Positions 1 to 9,818 of a stretch of DNA of 64,000 nt are shown in pieces. The stretch is from positions 38,895 through 102,894 of the forward strand of contig JANYFR010000018.1 in assembly GCA_025362585.1 (NCBI GenBank), in the 5' to 3' direction. A program made the position numbers and the translations under genes. The stretch comes from Acidimicrobiales bacterium (GTDB taxonomy: Bacteria; Actinomycetota; Acidimicrobiia; Acidimicrobiales; RAAP-2). Numbering within the stretch: the first letter of the stretch is position 1; each line of letters opens with the position of its first letter. Below the pieces are notes generated by a model, which saw only the letters and a list, made by a program, of their open reading frames with translations, did not search any database and was not told the origin of the DNA.

Positions 1-768
1 ACTCGACGCCTCGATGGGCTGTTGGTCGAAACGGGGACCGCGATCGCCGGGCCCCGCCCCCCCGACGGCGGTGACGGAGAGGTGACCGTCCAGGGTCTCG
101 CGTTCGAGCAGCCACTCGAGGAGGTCGAGACCCCGTCGAACGAGGTCGTCTCGTCCCAACGCGGTGCCGACGGCCATCATCGCGTCCGGCAGTACCGCGT
201 TGGCGTAGGCCAATCTCACTTCGGGCCACGGCCAGCCGCTCGCCGGTGCCCGAGGCAGACTCATCAGCGTCGCGTTGAATTCGAGGAGGTCGAGGGCTCC
301 TCGATTGGTGGGATCGACGTCGAAGACGGCCGCCGCCCCGAGTGACGCGAACGCCATTGATCGAGGTGAGGTCGTTCGACGCGTCGCTCCGCGTTCAAAG
401 AGCGCCAGCGCCTCGGCGCCGAGATTGAGGTCGGTGTTCGCCGCCGCCGTGCCGAGGCCCCAGAGGCTCCGTCCCCAGCTGTCCTTCACCGAACCGCGAC
501 TGGTCCAGCAGCCATCCGCGGCGCGGCGATTGCGACTGTCCCCACGCGCACCGAGGGAGGCGCGAATGAACGCCAGTGATGACGCGGCGAGTGCGCGCAC
601 CGGAGGCTCCGGCGCCGGCTCGCGCGCCGCGACCACCAACACCCGCGCGACGTCGTCGGCGCAGTACCCGTGCTCGCGTCGGGGACGGGATCCCTCGGCG
701 TGCTCGAAGGTGCCGAATCGGTCCGTGAGGGCAATGAGGTGATCGAACCGCCCAGGCGGCGCGGTCAC
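1..768 (-). CDS. Conserved hypothetical protein encoded next to a GT4 glycosyltransferase (3' end outside window)
   Basis: Minus-strand frame open for 256 codons from GTG at 768 to the window edge (FDHLIALTDRFGTFEHAEGSRPRREHGYCADDVARVLVVA...). The GTG overlaps the TGA stop of the upstream glycosyltransferase. Probably absent from the ORF track because no stop lies inside the window. Confidence 0.75.
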   Translation of the reverse strand, partial: MTAPPGRFDHLIALTDRFGTFEHAEGSRPRREHGYCADDVARVLVVAAREPAPEPPVRALAASSLAFIRASLGARGDSRNRRAADGCWTSRGSVKDSWGRSLWGLGTAAANTDLNLGAEALALFERGATRRTTSPRSMAFASLGAAAVFDVDPTNRGALDLLEFNATLMSLPRAPASGWPWPEVRLAYANAVLPDAMMAVGTALGRDDLVRRGLDLLEWLLERETLDGHLSVTAVGGAGPGDRGPRFDQQPIEASS

Positions 769-1895
769 ACCGCGACCGGCGTGCGTCGGCGCATCAGCGC
801 CCCGCCGAGCGACGCGTAGCGCGCCGCGACGCTCGACCACGCCAGCGACGGCGCCAGACGGCGCGCCTCGCGCGCCATGGACTCAGCCAGTCGGGGATTG
901 GTGAGCACCATTCGGATGGCGTGGGCCAGCGCTTGGGGGTCGCGTTGGGGCACCACCACTCCCGCACCGCTCGAGAGCAGCTCTACGGCGTGGGGGAAGG
1001 CGGTGGCGATCACTGGACGTCCGGCCGCGATGGCGTCGACCAGCACACCGGACGTCACCTGGTCGGGTGAGTCGTAGGGCAGGACGACAATTGACGACTC
1101 GGCAATCAGGTGCGCGAGGTCGTCGAGCTCCCGGTAGCCAGCGTCGAACTCGACCTGACCGGCGACCCCGCGTTCGTGCGAGCGCTCCTTCAGCATGTCG
1201 CGGTACGACTCTCCCGAGTTCGCCACCACCTTGGGGTGCGTGTCGCCCGCGATTCGGTACGTGGGTCGGGGTCGCACGTCGTCGAGGAGGGCCAGTGCGT
1301 CGATGGCCCACTCGATGCCCTTGCCGGGACCGAGGAGACCCCACGTCAACAACTGGGGGACGCGCCGGCGCGGCGCGTTGGACGGCGGCTCGGCGACGGT
1401 GGCGCCATGGGGAATGACCGAGACCTTGGAAGGATCGACGTCGAAGCCCGAGCACAGTCGCGTTCGACCGGCCTCGGTCATCACGACGACCGCGTCGGCC
1501 AGATGCACGACCTCTTCGAGAATCGCTCGTTGGTGCGGCGTTGGCTGCTCGAGCACCGTGTGCGCGACCACAATCGTTGGCCGGTCGATCGACTCGAGGA
1601 CCCCGACCACCGAGTCGCCGTCGGGGCCGGGGTAGATCCCGTACTCGTGCTGGAGCACGACGACGTCGGCCCGCTCGAGGCTCTCAGCGGCGGCGTGAGT
1701 GAGTGACCGGCCGTCGTAGTGGGCCTCGACGAGTCCCCTCGTGCCGTCGCCCGTGGCCCCGAGGCGAACGATCCCCACGTCCTGTCCCTGATCAACGAGT
1801 CCGCCACTCAACGCCGCGGCGAAGGTGGCGATGCCGCACGGGGTGGGGGGGTAGGTCGAAACGATGGCGAACTTGAGCGTCTGGCGAGCGTTCAC
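765..1895 (-). CDS. Glycosyltransferase family 4 protein
   Basis: ORF 376 aa: PPTPCGIATFAAAL N-terminus, LLTWGLLGPGKGIEWAIDAL, PYDSPDQVTSGVLVDAIAAGRPVIAT; GT4/GT-B pattern. Confidence 0.85.
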   Translation of the reverse strand: MNARQTLKFAIVSTYPPTPCGIATFAAALSGGLVDQGQDVGIVRLGATGDGTRGLVEAHYDGRSLTHAAAESLERADVVVLQHEYGIYPGPDGDSVVGVLESIDRPTIVVAHTVLEQPTPHQRAILEEVVHLADAVVVMTEAGRTRLCSGFDVDPSKVSVIPHGATVAEPPSNAPRRRVPQLLTWGLLGPGKGIEWAIDALALLDDVRPRPTYRIAGDTHPKVVANSGESYRDMLKERSHERGVAGQVEFDAGYRELDDLAHLIAESSIVVLPYDSPDQVTSGVLVDAIAAGRPVIATAFPHAVELLSSGAGVVVPQRDPQALAHAIRMVLTNPRLAESMAREARRLAPSLAWSSVAARYASLGGALMRRRTPVAV

Positions 1896-2327
1896 GCGAC
1901 GACACTTCCGTGATGGGACATGGCGACCTCAGGATTGCGAGGCGTCGAGCCCGATCGGGCGACCATCGAAACGATCGGCCGACCCAAACAAGGCGCCCCT
2001 AAATGGAGTGGAATCACAGCAACTTCCACCTACAATCTACCGCCCTCCAGCCCGGCATAATCCGGCTTGTGAACCGGAATCGGACGTGGGCCGATTACGG
2101 GGCAGCCACTGACGGCGGTTCGCCAGGAGATTCACGAGTCCAACGCGTTGACGCACGCGTTCGACTCGTAGGCTAGAGCGACGCCAACGACGACCCGACG
2201 GCGCTTTGCGGACGGACCTAACCGCGTAGGCCCACGCCAACACCGCGCCCGACCAGCGATTCGACGCTCCACGTGACGTCGAACGCGACGTCGAACGGTC
2301 GGAACGACTGATCCCCAGGAGGTACTG

Positions 2328-2921
2328 ATGACCAACAACGAAAGAGAGTCCGGGTCCCCGCGCCGTCAGCGCGGCTCGAGGCCGTCATTCTTGGACCGAC
2401 GCGGGCGTCCGCGTGCCGCAGAAGGCGCGGGGGCCCGCCGATTCGACGTCGAGACAATGGACGAGTACGCCGACGAGATCGGCCGTACCGAGCGCGCCAT
2501 CAACCGCAAGACGGCGCAGCTGGGAAAGATGAGCACGCTGCTCTACCGGATCGACTACTACACGTCACTGCCGGTCGTCTCGATCACCGTCGTGGGCCTC
2601 TTCGCCGCAATGCTCGTGATAGGCATCGTTCTGCGCTTCCCCATCGCCTGGGTCAATACCTTCGAGATAGCCGTGTCGACGGTGACCTTGCTGATGGTCT
2701 TCACCATCCAGCACACCCAGGGACGCGAACAGGTGGCGACGCAACGCAAGCTCGACGAGCTCCTGCGAGCCACTCCCGGCGCCGCCGAAGCCCTCATGAT
2801 GCTCGAAGAGGCACCCCGCGAATTCATGATGGAGGTCGAGGACTTCCAGCGTGAGGTCCGCGCCGACCTCGTGGACGCCGACGCCGACCCCGACCCCGAC
2901 CGCCAACAGTCCGAATCCTGA
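2328..2921 (+). CDS. Low-affinity iron permease family membrane protein
   Basis: Two hydrophobic helices followed by FTIQHTQGREQVATQRKLDELLRA, typical of the low-affinity iron permease family (PF04120-like). Confidence 0.65.
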   Translation: MTNNERESGSPRRQRGSRPSFLDRRGRPRAAEGAGARRFDVETMDEYADEIGRTERAINRKTAQLGKMSTLLYRIDYYTSLPVVSITVVGLFAAMLVIGIVLRFPIAWVNTFEIAVSTVTLLMVFTIQHTQGREQVATQRKLDELLRATPGAAEALMMLEEAPREFMMEVEDFQREVRADLVDADADPDPDRQQSES

Positions 2922-2942
2922 GCCTCGAGGAGCGCCGCCTCG

Positions 2943-3761
2943 CTACTTCGCGATGCGCGTCGCGCGGACCCGTGGCACGAAGTTATCGCTCCCGGTCAGA
3001 CGAGCCGCGATGAGAATCGGAATGAACATGAGGATGACGACCAGGGTGACGACCACGTTCACCTCGGGGAGTTGCTGACCCAAGCGAATCGCCCCGAAGA
3101 TCCAGATCGGCAGCGTGTTCTGGGCACCGGCCGTGAATGTCGTCACGATGACCTCGTCGAAACTGAGCGCGAACGCGAGCAGAGCGCCCGAGACGAGCGC
3201 CGTGGCGATGGTCGGCAGCGTGACGAAGCGAAACGTCTGGAGGCCGGTCGCCCCCAGATCGGCCGACGCCTCGAGCAAAGTGTTCGAGGTCCGGCGCAGG
3301 CGCGCGATCACATTGTTGTAGATCACGACAATGCAGAACGTGGTGTGGCCGACAATGATCGTCCAGAGCGAGAGGGTGATACCGGCCCAGCGAAACGCGG
3401 AGTTGAGCGCCACGCCGGTGATAATGCCCGGCAGCGCCAGGGGCAGGATCAGCAAGAGGGAGATCGAATCGCGACCGAAGAATCGCGCCTTGTGGACTCC
3501 GAAGGCCGCCATGGAGCCAAGAATGGTGGCGAGGATGGTCGCGGCAACGGCGGCCTTCAGCGATAGGACGAAAGCGGACCGGACCTGCGGGTCGTGCCAC
3601 GCCACCGAGTACCACGACAGCGTCCAATGGCGAATGGGCCAGGTCTCAATGACCGATCGGTCGAAACCAAAGAGGATGATGGTGACAATCGGCGCGAAGA
3701 GAAAGACCAGCACGCCAATCACCCAGAGCCACAGACCGAGACGCGCGGCCTTCGCCCGCAT
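2943..3761 (-). CDS. potC: Spermidine/putrescine ABC transporter permease (PotC-like)
   Basis: MetI-type permease with EASADLGATGLQTFRFVTLPTI loop. Start set at MRAKAARLGL (ATG 3761-3759), overlapping the potB stop; the track ORF is over-extended. Confidence 0.85.
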   Translation of the reverse strand: MRAKAARLGLWLWVIGVLVFLFAPIVTIILFGFDRSVIETWPIRHWTLSWYSVAWHDPQVRSAFVLSLKAAVAATILATILGSMAAFGVHKARFFGRDSISLLLILPLALPGIITGVALNSAFRWAGITLSLWTIIVGHTTFCIVVIYNNVIARLRRTSNTLLEASADLGATGLQTFRFVTLPTIATALVSGALLAFALSFDEVIVTTFTAGAQNTLPIWIFGAIRLGQQLPEVNVVVTLVVILMFIPILIAARLTGSDNFVPRVRATRIAK

Positions 3762-4654
3762 CACAACGCCTCGAAGGCGCCGAGGCGACGGGCGACGAGC
3801 AGATAGACCACCATTACGGCGATGGGCACCGTAGCGAGGGCCGCGGCCAGCGGAAGGTTGCCGCCGGTCAGCAGGTTCTCGTAGATGGCGTTGCCCACGA
3901 GCGTCGAGTTCGCCCCGCCAATCAACAGTGGCGTCACGTAGTCGCCCAGCGTCAACGAGAACGTGAAGATCGATCCGGCCACGAGACCGGGCAACACGAG
4001 CGGGAGCATCACGCGACGAAAGGTCGCGGTCCAGGGGGCGCCGAGGTCCGCGGAGGCGTCCAGTAGCGACGAGGGAATACGCTCCAACGCGCCGTAGATC
4101 GGCACGATCATGTACGGCAACCATATGTAGCAAAAGACGATCCACATCGCGCCATTCGTAAAACCGAGGTTCGGTGACGGCAGCCCGATGAGGTTAAAAG
4201 TCCAGTTGAGCGCGCCGCCGTTGATCAGGATCGACGTCCAGGCGAAGACTTTCGCGAGGTAACTGGCCCAGAGCGGCAGTAGGACGGCGACGAGGAGGAG
4301 GCGCTGGGTCCGCCGCGACGCCACCCGGGCCATGGCGTAGGCGAAGGGAAACGCGACGACGACGTCGGTGATGGTGACGAGGGCGGCCAGCAGCACCGTG
4401 CGCCCGATGATCGCCGGGTAGGCACCCGTGGCGATCTGGTGGAAGTTCTGTCCCGTCAGATGGTGATCAACCAGATTCGTGAAGCCGTTGACGCTCCAAA
4501 AGGACGTGACGAGCATAAGGCCCAGTGAACTGAAGTAGATCACCAGGAACCACAGCAACGGCGGCGACAGCAGGAACGCGGTACGCCAGCGTGTCCGGGC
4601 CAACGCCGAAACGTGGGGGCCACGCCGCCCCCGAGCGTCGACCGAAGTCGTCAT
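3761..4654 (-). CDS. potB: Spermidine/putrescine ABC transporter permease (PotB-like)
   Basis: MetI-type permease with DASADLGAPWTATFRRVMLPLVLPG. Start MTTSVDARG overlaps the potD stop (ATGA). Confidence 0.85.
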   Translation of the reverse strand: MTTSVDARGRRGPHVSALARTRWRTAFLLSPPLLWFLVIYFSSLGLMLVTSFWSVNGFTNLVDHHLTGQNFHQIATGAYPAIIGRTVLLAALVTITDVVVAFPFAYAMARVASRRTQRLLLVAVLLPLWASYLAKVFAWTSILINGGALNWTFNLIGLPSPNLGFTNGAMWIVFCYIWLPYMIVPIYGALERIPSSLLDASADLGAPWTATFRRVMLPLVLPGLVAGSIFTFSLTLGDYVTPLLIGGANSTLVGNAIYENLLTGGNLPLAAALATVPIAVMVVYLLVARRLGAFEAL

Positions 4655-5847
4655 CCCGCTATTTGCGTCCAAGCATTGGTCCACTCGCTGTAGGGAACGC
4701 AGTTGTTCTGACCGTTGTCACAGGTCGTCAGCGGCGTCTTCCAGAACTTGATGGACTGAAAGTACGACTGGGGCTTGTCGGCGTGGTACGCCGCACACCC
4801 GCCGGCCTGCAACTTGTTCATGATCGCGCAGGCCAACGAGTTGGCCGGCGTCTCTCCGAAGTTCAGTGCCTGTTCGGCCTGGACCCGGGGCGTCGAGACC
4901 CACTGCATCCACTTGTAGGCGCAGTTGGGGTGCGGCGCCTTGGTCGCCAACATCCACGTGTCGGCCCAGCCGGTCGCTCCCTCGGACGGGATCGTGTCCT
5001 TCACGGCCAACTTGGCGGCCTGGAGGGTGTTGGTCTGGTACGGCCAGGCGGCTCCGGCGACGACGGTCCCGCTCTGGAACAGGGTGATCTCGTCACTGGC
5101 CTGACCCCAGTACTTCGGAACCAGTGGCTTCTGGGCCTTCAGTAGTTTGATCGTGGCCGCGAACTGCGTCTGGGTGAGCTCGTAGGGGTCGGTGATGCCG
5201 AGCGACGGCTGGGACTTCATGAGGTAGAGCGCCGCGTCGGCGATCTGGATCGGGTTATTCGGCACCGTAATCTTGCCCTTGTACTTTTTGCTGTAGAGGA
5301 CCGACCACGAGGTCGGCGGCGACTTGAAGGTCTTGGTCGAGTAGAGCAAGACGTTGGGGCCAAACTGAAGGCTCACGCCGAAGTGCACTCCCTTGATCGT
5401 ATTGAAACTCGGCGACTGCAGGAACGGCCGGAACTGCTTCCACGACGGAATGAGCGCCATGTTGACGGGCTTCACGTCGCCGGCGTAAATGAGCCGCAGG
5501 TCCGCGTCACCCGACGCCGACACCAGGTCGTACTGACCCGCGCCACCGTTGGCCATCAGTGACACCATCTCCCCGGACGATCCGGCGTACTTGGCGTTCA
5601 CGACGCAACCGGTCGCCTTGGTGAACGGCTTGACCCACTGGGGCTGGGCGTAGCCGCTCCACGCGATCAAGTTGAGCGTTCCCTCACCTTTGCCAACCGA
5701 CTGCGCCGGCTTCATGCCAGCGGTGGGCGCCGTGAGGCCCGAGGCGCCCGCCCCCGACGAGATCGTCGCGAACCCGAGGGTGACGATTGAAAGCGCCGAG
5801 AACGCGGTCGCGGCACGCCTCACCATGTTGTGAACTCGATGCTCCAT
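4651..5847 (-). CDS. potD: Spermidine/putrescine-binding periplasmic protein (PotD-like)
   Basis: Signal-peptide-like N-terminus; LNLIAWSGYAQPQWVKPFTKATGCVVNAKYAGSSGEMVSLM typical of PotD/PotF; operon context. Confidence 0.85.
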   Translation of the reverse strand: MEHRVHNMVRRAATAFSALSIVTLGFATISSGAGASGLTAPTAGMKPAQSVGKGEGTLNLIAWSGYAQPQWVKPFTKATGCVVNAKYAGSSGEMVSLMANGGAGQYDLVSASGDADLRLIYAGDVKPVNMALIPSWKQFRPFLQSPSFNTIKGVHFGVSLQFGPNVLLYSTKTFKSPPTSWSVLYSKKYKGKITVPNNPIQIADAALYLMKSQPSLGITDPYELTQTQFAATIKLLKAQKPLVPKYWGQASDEITLFQSGTVVAGAAWPYQTNTLQAAKLAVKDTIPSEGATGWADTWMLATKAPHPNCAYKWMQWVSTPRVQAEQALNFGETPANSLACAIMNKLQAGGCAAYHADKPQSYFQSIKFWKTPLTTCDNGQNNCVPYSEWTNAWTQIAG

Positions 5848-5888
5848 TGTTCCCCCAGTTGTCGATTCCGTGCTACCCGTTAAGAGGT

Positions 5889-6905
5889 TCAGACTACAGC
5901 GGTCTCGAGATCGAAGGCGTCCTCCGGGCGCCACGCCACCCGAATCCGATCGCCGCGCCGCGGCACCGGTGCGCCCGTCGAAGACCCGTCATTCGTCTGC
6001 ACCGCTACGAGGTCGTCCCCTCCGTCCAGGCCGACGAAAATTCTGGTGACCATCCCCAAGTAGACCACGTCGACAACGTTGCCCCACTCGAACGTGACGT
6101 CATCGGGCGCGATCATCGATGGCCCGAGCAGCAGCAGTCGTTCGGGTCGCAACGACTGGGTCCGGCCACGGCGCACGATCACGTTCGAGGTCCCGACGAA
6201 GCTCGCGACGAAGGCCGTCGCCGGCAACTCGTAGACCTCCTGCGGGGAGCCGACCTGCTCGATGACCCCCTGGTTCATGATGGCGATGCGGTCGCTCATC
6301 GCCATCGCCTCCTCCTGATCGTGCGTGACGTAGAGAAAGGTGATACCGATTCGCCGCTGGATGGCCTTCAGCTCGGTCTGCATCTCTTGACGCAACTTGA
6401 GGTCGAGGGCCCCGAGGGGTTCGTCGAGCAACAGGACACTCGGCTCGTTGACAATTGCGCGAGCGAGGGCGACCCGCTGGCGCTGGCCGCCCGACAACTG
6501 GGCGGGACGTCGCCCCGCGAATCCCTCGAGACGTACCAGGGCGAGGGCCGCCTCGGCCTTTCGCCGTCGCTCCTCGCGGCCAACTCCCGCGACCCGCAGT
6601 CCGTATTCGACGTTCGTCACGACGTCCATATGGGGGAAGAGGGCGTAGTCTTGGAAGACGGTGTTCACTGGGCGCAGATGCGCCGGGCGTTGGGTAACGT
6701 CGTCGCCGTGGAGCCTGATCGTGCCAGCGTCGGGCGACTCGAAACCGGCCACCATCCGCAACAGGGTGGTCTTGCCCGACCCCGACGGACCGAGCATGGT
6801 AAAGAACTCACCGTCGCGGATTTCGAGGGTGATGTCGTGTAACACCGTCGTCTGCGCAAAGGACTTCGCGACGCCGCGAATGTCAATCGCTGATTGATCC
6901 CCCAT
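5889..6905 (-). CDS. potA: Polyamine ABC transporter ATP-binding protein (PotA-like)
   Basis: Walker A GPSGSGKTT, signature LSGGQRQRVALARA, Walker B VLLLDEPLGALD, C-terminal TOBE-like region. Confidence 0.9.
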   Translation of the reverse strand: MGDQSAIDIRGVAKSFAQTTVLHDITLEIRDGEFFTMLGPSGSGKTTLLRMVAGFESPDAGTIRLHGDDVTQRPAHLRPVNTVFQDYALFPHMDVVTNVEYGLRVAGVGREERRRKAEAALALVRLEGFAGRRPAQLSGGQRQRVALARAIVNEPSVLLLDEPLGALDLKLRQEMQTELKAIQRRIGITFLYVTHDQEEAMAMSDRIAIMNQGVIEQVGSPQEVYELPATAFVASFVGTSNVIVRRGRTQSLRPERLLLLGPSMIAPDDVTFEWGNVVDVVYLGMVTRIFVGLDGGDDLVAVQTNDGSSTGAPVPRRGDRIRVAWRPEDAFDLETAVV

Positions 6906-7148
6906 CACGCCTCCCGGTAACGCCCCCGGGCGTACACCGACCATCACGGTACTCGCGAACGTCACTCGCGGTCCACCACGCACTCTTGCAAAGTGGAGGG
7001 TGGCACCTCGAGGCCCACGTCACTGACCGCGCCGTCGGTCCCTCCTTATACTGAACTGAGATCAACGACGGGCACGAAGCCGGCCGATGATTCCCGAAAC
7101 GTGTTGATACCCCGGAGGGCTCGGGCCGTTCCAAACAGTGGAGTCTGA

Positions 7149-8603
7149 ATGAGGTTGCAACGCGTGACAGGGCTAGTCGTCGCGGTGACGTGCGCGGCCC
7201 TCGCGTTGCCCGCGGCGGCGACCGCGACGGCGCCCGTGTGGCATCACGCGCAGCGACTGTCGCTCCCGATTGGCGGCGCCGGCCTGCCCCAGGGCTACCT
7301 TCCGGCGCTCTCGTGTCCTTCGACGGGTAACTGCAGCGCGGGCGGCGCCTTCAGCGACGCGACCGGCAAAAGCCAAGGGCTCTTGCTCGACGAAGTGAAC
7401 GGCACGTGGCGGGCGCCGACGAAACTACGCGCACCCCGGGGCGCCGCGACCAATCCGGCGGTCACCGTTGACGCTCTGTCGTGTGGATCGGCCGGCAACT
7501 GCTCCGTCGTCGGCAGCTACCAGGACATCGCCGGGAGCCTGCAGAGTTTCGTGGCGAACGAAGTGCGGCGCAAGTGGTCGCGCGCCGTCAAGGTCGCCCT
7601 GCCCCTCGGCGCCGCGACCAAAGCGCAGAACAGTGCGACGCGCTCGATCGACTGCCCGTCGCCCGCCAACTGCAGCGCGGTCGGCACCTACGTCAGCGCC
7701 GGCACCTCCGTGGGGCACCTCACCGCCTTCACGTTGAGTGAGGTCCGGGGCACGTGGACTCGGGCCCGACAAGTCGCGCTGCCCCGTGACGCCAACACCA
7801 ACCCCTTCGTGACCATTATTCAGGTTGCCTGTGCGGGCCCGGGACGCTGCAGCGCCGTGGGCTCGTACGTCAACGCGCAGGGGGCGTCGCGCGGACTCGT
7901 GGTCGATCAGATCAACGCAGGGTGGGCGCGCGGCGTGCCCATCACCCTGCCCGGCGACGCGAACGCCTTTCCGAGCGCGACCCTGAGCGAGGTCGCGTGC
8001 GTGGCGTCGGGCAACTGCACCGCGCTCGGGACCTACACCAACAACGCGGGCGCGGTCGAGGGACTCACGGTCATCGAGAGTGACGGGATATGGACGAGGG
8101 CCGTCACGATGGCGATGCCCGCGGGCGCCGCGACCAATCCCCACGTCTTCTTCTACGGCTTTGGGGGTCTCTCGTGTCGCTCGATTGGCAACTGCGCTGC
8201 CGGCGGGCAGTACCGCGACGGTGCCGGGCAGTACCAGGGGTTCTTCATCAACGAGAGCGACGGCGCCTGGCAGCCGGCGAGTGAGCTCACCCTCCCGAAC
8301 GGAGCACTCGCCGCGGGCAAGAACGGCGGCGTGGTCGCGGTGTCATGTCGCTCGGTCGGCAGCTGTAGAGCGGGCGCGGCGTACATCGACGGTGCCGGCA
8401 ACTACCAGGCCCTCGTGGTGAACGAGCAGTCCAGTCACTGGCAACAGGGCACCATCGTGGCCTTGCCCGCCGGGGCCACGACCGTCGGCGTCGACGGAGG
8501 GGTCTACGGTCTGGTCTGTACGGCAACTGACGCGTGCACCGCCACGGGCAGCTACCTGGCCTCGCCGAACCGCTATCAGGGCTTCAGCGTCGCCTTCGAC
8601 TGA
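7149..8603 (+). CDS. Secreted repeat protein with eight Cx5C-containing repeats
   Basis: Signal-peptide-like start; recurring pattern SCxSxGNCxAxGxYxDxAGxxQGxxxxExxGxWxxAxxxxLPxGA. Confidence 0.85.
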   Translation: MRLQRVTGLVVAVTCAALALPAAATATAPVWHHAQRLSLPIGGAGLPQGYLPALSCPSTGNCSAGGAFSDATGKSQGLLLDEVNGTWRAPTKLRAPRGAATNPAVTVDALSCGSAGNCSVVGSYQDIAGSLQSFVANEVRRKWSRAVKVALPLGAATKAQNSATRSIDCPSPANCSAVGTYVSAGTSVGHLTAFTLSEVRGTWTRARQVALPRDANTNPFVTIIQVACAGPGRCSAVGSYVNAQGASRGLVVDQINAGWARGVPITLPGDANAFPSATLSEVACVASGNCTALGTYTNNAGAVEGLTVIESDGIWTRAVTMAMPAGAATNPHVFFYGFGGLSCRSIGNCAAGGQYRDGAGQYQGFFINESDGAWQPASELTLPNGALAAGKNGGVVAVSCRSVGSCRAGAAYIDGAGNYQALVVNEQSSHWQQGTIVALPAGATTVGVDGGVYGLVCTATDACTATGSYLASPNRYQGFSVAFD

Positions 8604-9524
8604 TCACAGCCGAAACGGCGTCGGATTCGACGAAAGTTTTGGAATCCGCATGCGAGCGATGACGCTGCCCGGCGAGGGATGACAGTACTGCGCGATGCCG
8701 AGGTCGCCCGCGACCGAGAGGAACATGAACGCGTCTTCCATCGAGAACGCCCACTCGTCGACCAAGAGCCGCGCCGCCTCCTCGCAGGCCATCTTCAGCG
8801 CGTCATCAATGCTGTCCGGTGAGGTGGCGTGGGTGTAGATCGCCTCAGGGGTCTCGGTGATGGGCCATCCGCCGCACTTGGCCTTGATCACGTCCACTTT
8901 GATGATGCCGGTGCCGCCGACCTCGACGCCCGTACCCGAGATCTCGCCGTCGCCCATCGACGCGTGCATGTCGCCGATGGCGAGTTGGGCGCCGGATTGG
9001 AAGACCGGCAAGTGGATCGTCGCGCCGATGCCGTTGACGTGATCGTCCATGTTCCCTCCGTGACGATCGGCGAAGAACGTCGAGACGTCCCCGGATGCCG
9101 GCGACACACCGATGACGCCGAACATTGGGCGCGCCGGAAACGAGACGCGATCGTTCATGGTCACGACGCCGTTGGCCACGTGGAAGATCCGCGTGGTCGG
9201 CGAATGGACCCGGTCGATGAGCTGGCCCCATCCGGGAATGCACATCGCCGCACCCTGGCTCCCCGGTCGGATGTCGAGCAGCGTCACCGAGAGGGTGTCG
9301 CCAGGCTCGGCGCCCCGCACGGCGATCGGTCCCGTCGCACTATTGATTCGACTGAGGTCGAGCTTCTCGAGGGTGTCTTCCTCACTCTGGACCTGACCCG
9401 TGAAGCAGTCCCATGTCTCAATCTCGATCACGGTGCCGGGCTCGACAGTGACCACCGCCTCGCGCTCCGCGGCGAAGGACCACACGTGCTGGTCACGACC
9501 AATCTTGACGGTTGCCTGTTCCAT
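8604..9524 (-). CDS. Acetamidase/formamidase family protein
   Basis: MEQATVKIGRDQHVWSF...GDTLSVTLLDI...VNGIGATIHLPVFQSGAQLAIGDMHASMGDGEISGTGVE; FmdA/AmdA family. The track ORF is over-extended upstream. Confidence 0.88.
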   Translation of the reverse strand: MEQATVKIGRDQHVWSFAAEREAVVTVEPGTVIEIETWDCFTGQVQSEEDTLEKLDLSRINSATGPIAVRGAEPGDTLSVTLLDIRPGSQGAAMCIPGWGQLIDRVHSPTTRIFHVANGVVTMNDRVSFPARPMFGVIGVSPASGDVSTFFADRHGGNMDDHVNGIGATIHLPVFQSGAQLAIGDMHASMGDGEISGTGVEVGGTGIIKVDVIKAKCGGWPITETPEAIYTHATSPDSIDDALKMACEEAARLLVDEWAFSMEDAFMFLSVAGDLGIAQYCHPSPGSVIARMRIPKLSSNPTPFRL

Positions 9525-9542
9525 AGTCCCTCCGAAGCGCTC

Positions 9543-9809
9543 TACCCACGAGTTAAGCAAACTTTGGTGCGCGACGAGGCCACGATATCGATCTCCGCCG
9601 CATGGAGACTTGCTGGGACTGTTCGCAACTCGACTCAGCCAGGTCGTCACGCGAGGTCTGTCTCGACACGTTGTGGTGGGGTCTCGAGCTCTCCGACACG
9701 CGTACGCTCGACACGCGTGAGGCGACTGCGCCAGAAGATCGAGAACGATCGGGCAGCCCCACGCCACCTCATCACAATTCGCGGTGTGGGCTTTCGCCTT
9801 GACGCCTAA
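9543..9809 (+). pseudogene. Degraded C-terminal winged-helix domain of an OmpR/PhoB-family response regulator
   Basis: Consecutive homologous pieces in three frames: GDLLGLFATRLSQVVT / REVCLDTLWWGLELSDTRTLDT / RVRRLRQKIENDRAAPRHLITIRGVGFRLDA-stop. Confidence 0.7.
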
Positions 9810-9818
9810 TCTGCTGGA

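Noticed and set aside
1913-2327. Possible tRNA or small RNA in the gap before the iron permease-like gene
   Set aside because: No T-loop (GTTCRANNC) and acceptor-stem pairing that folds as a cloverleaf.
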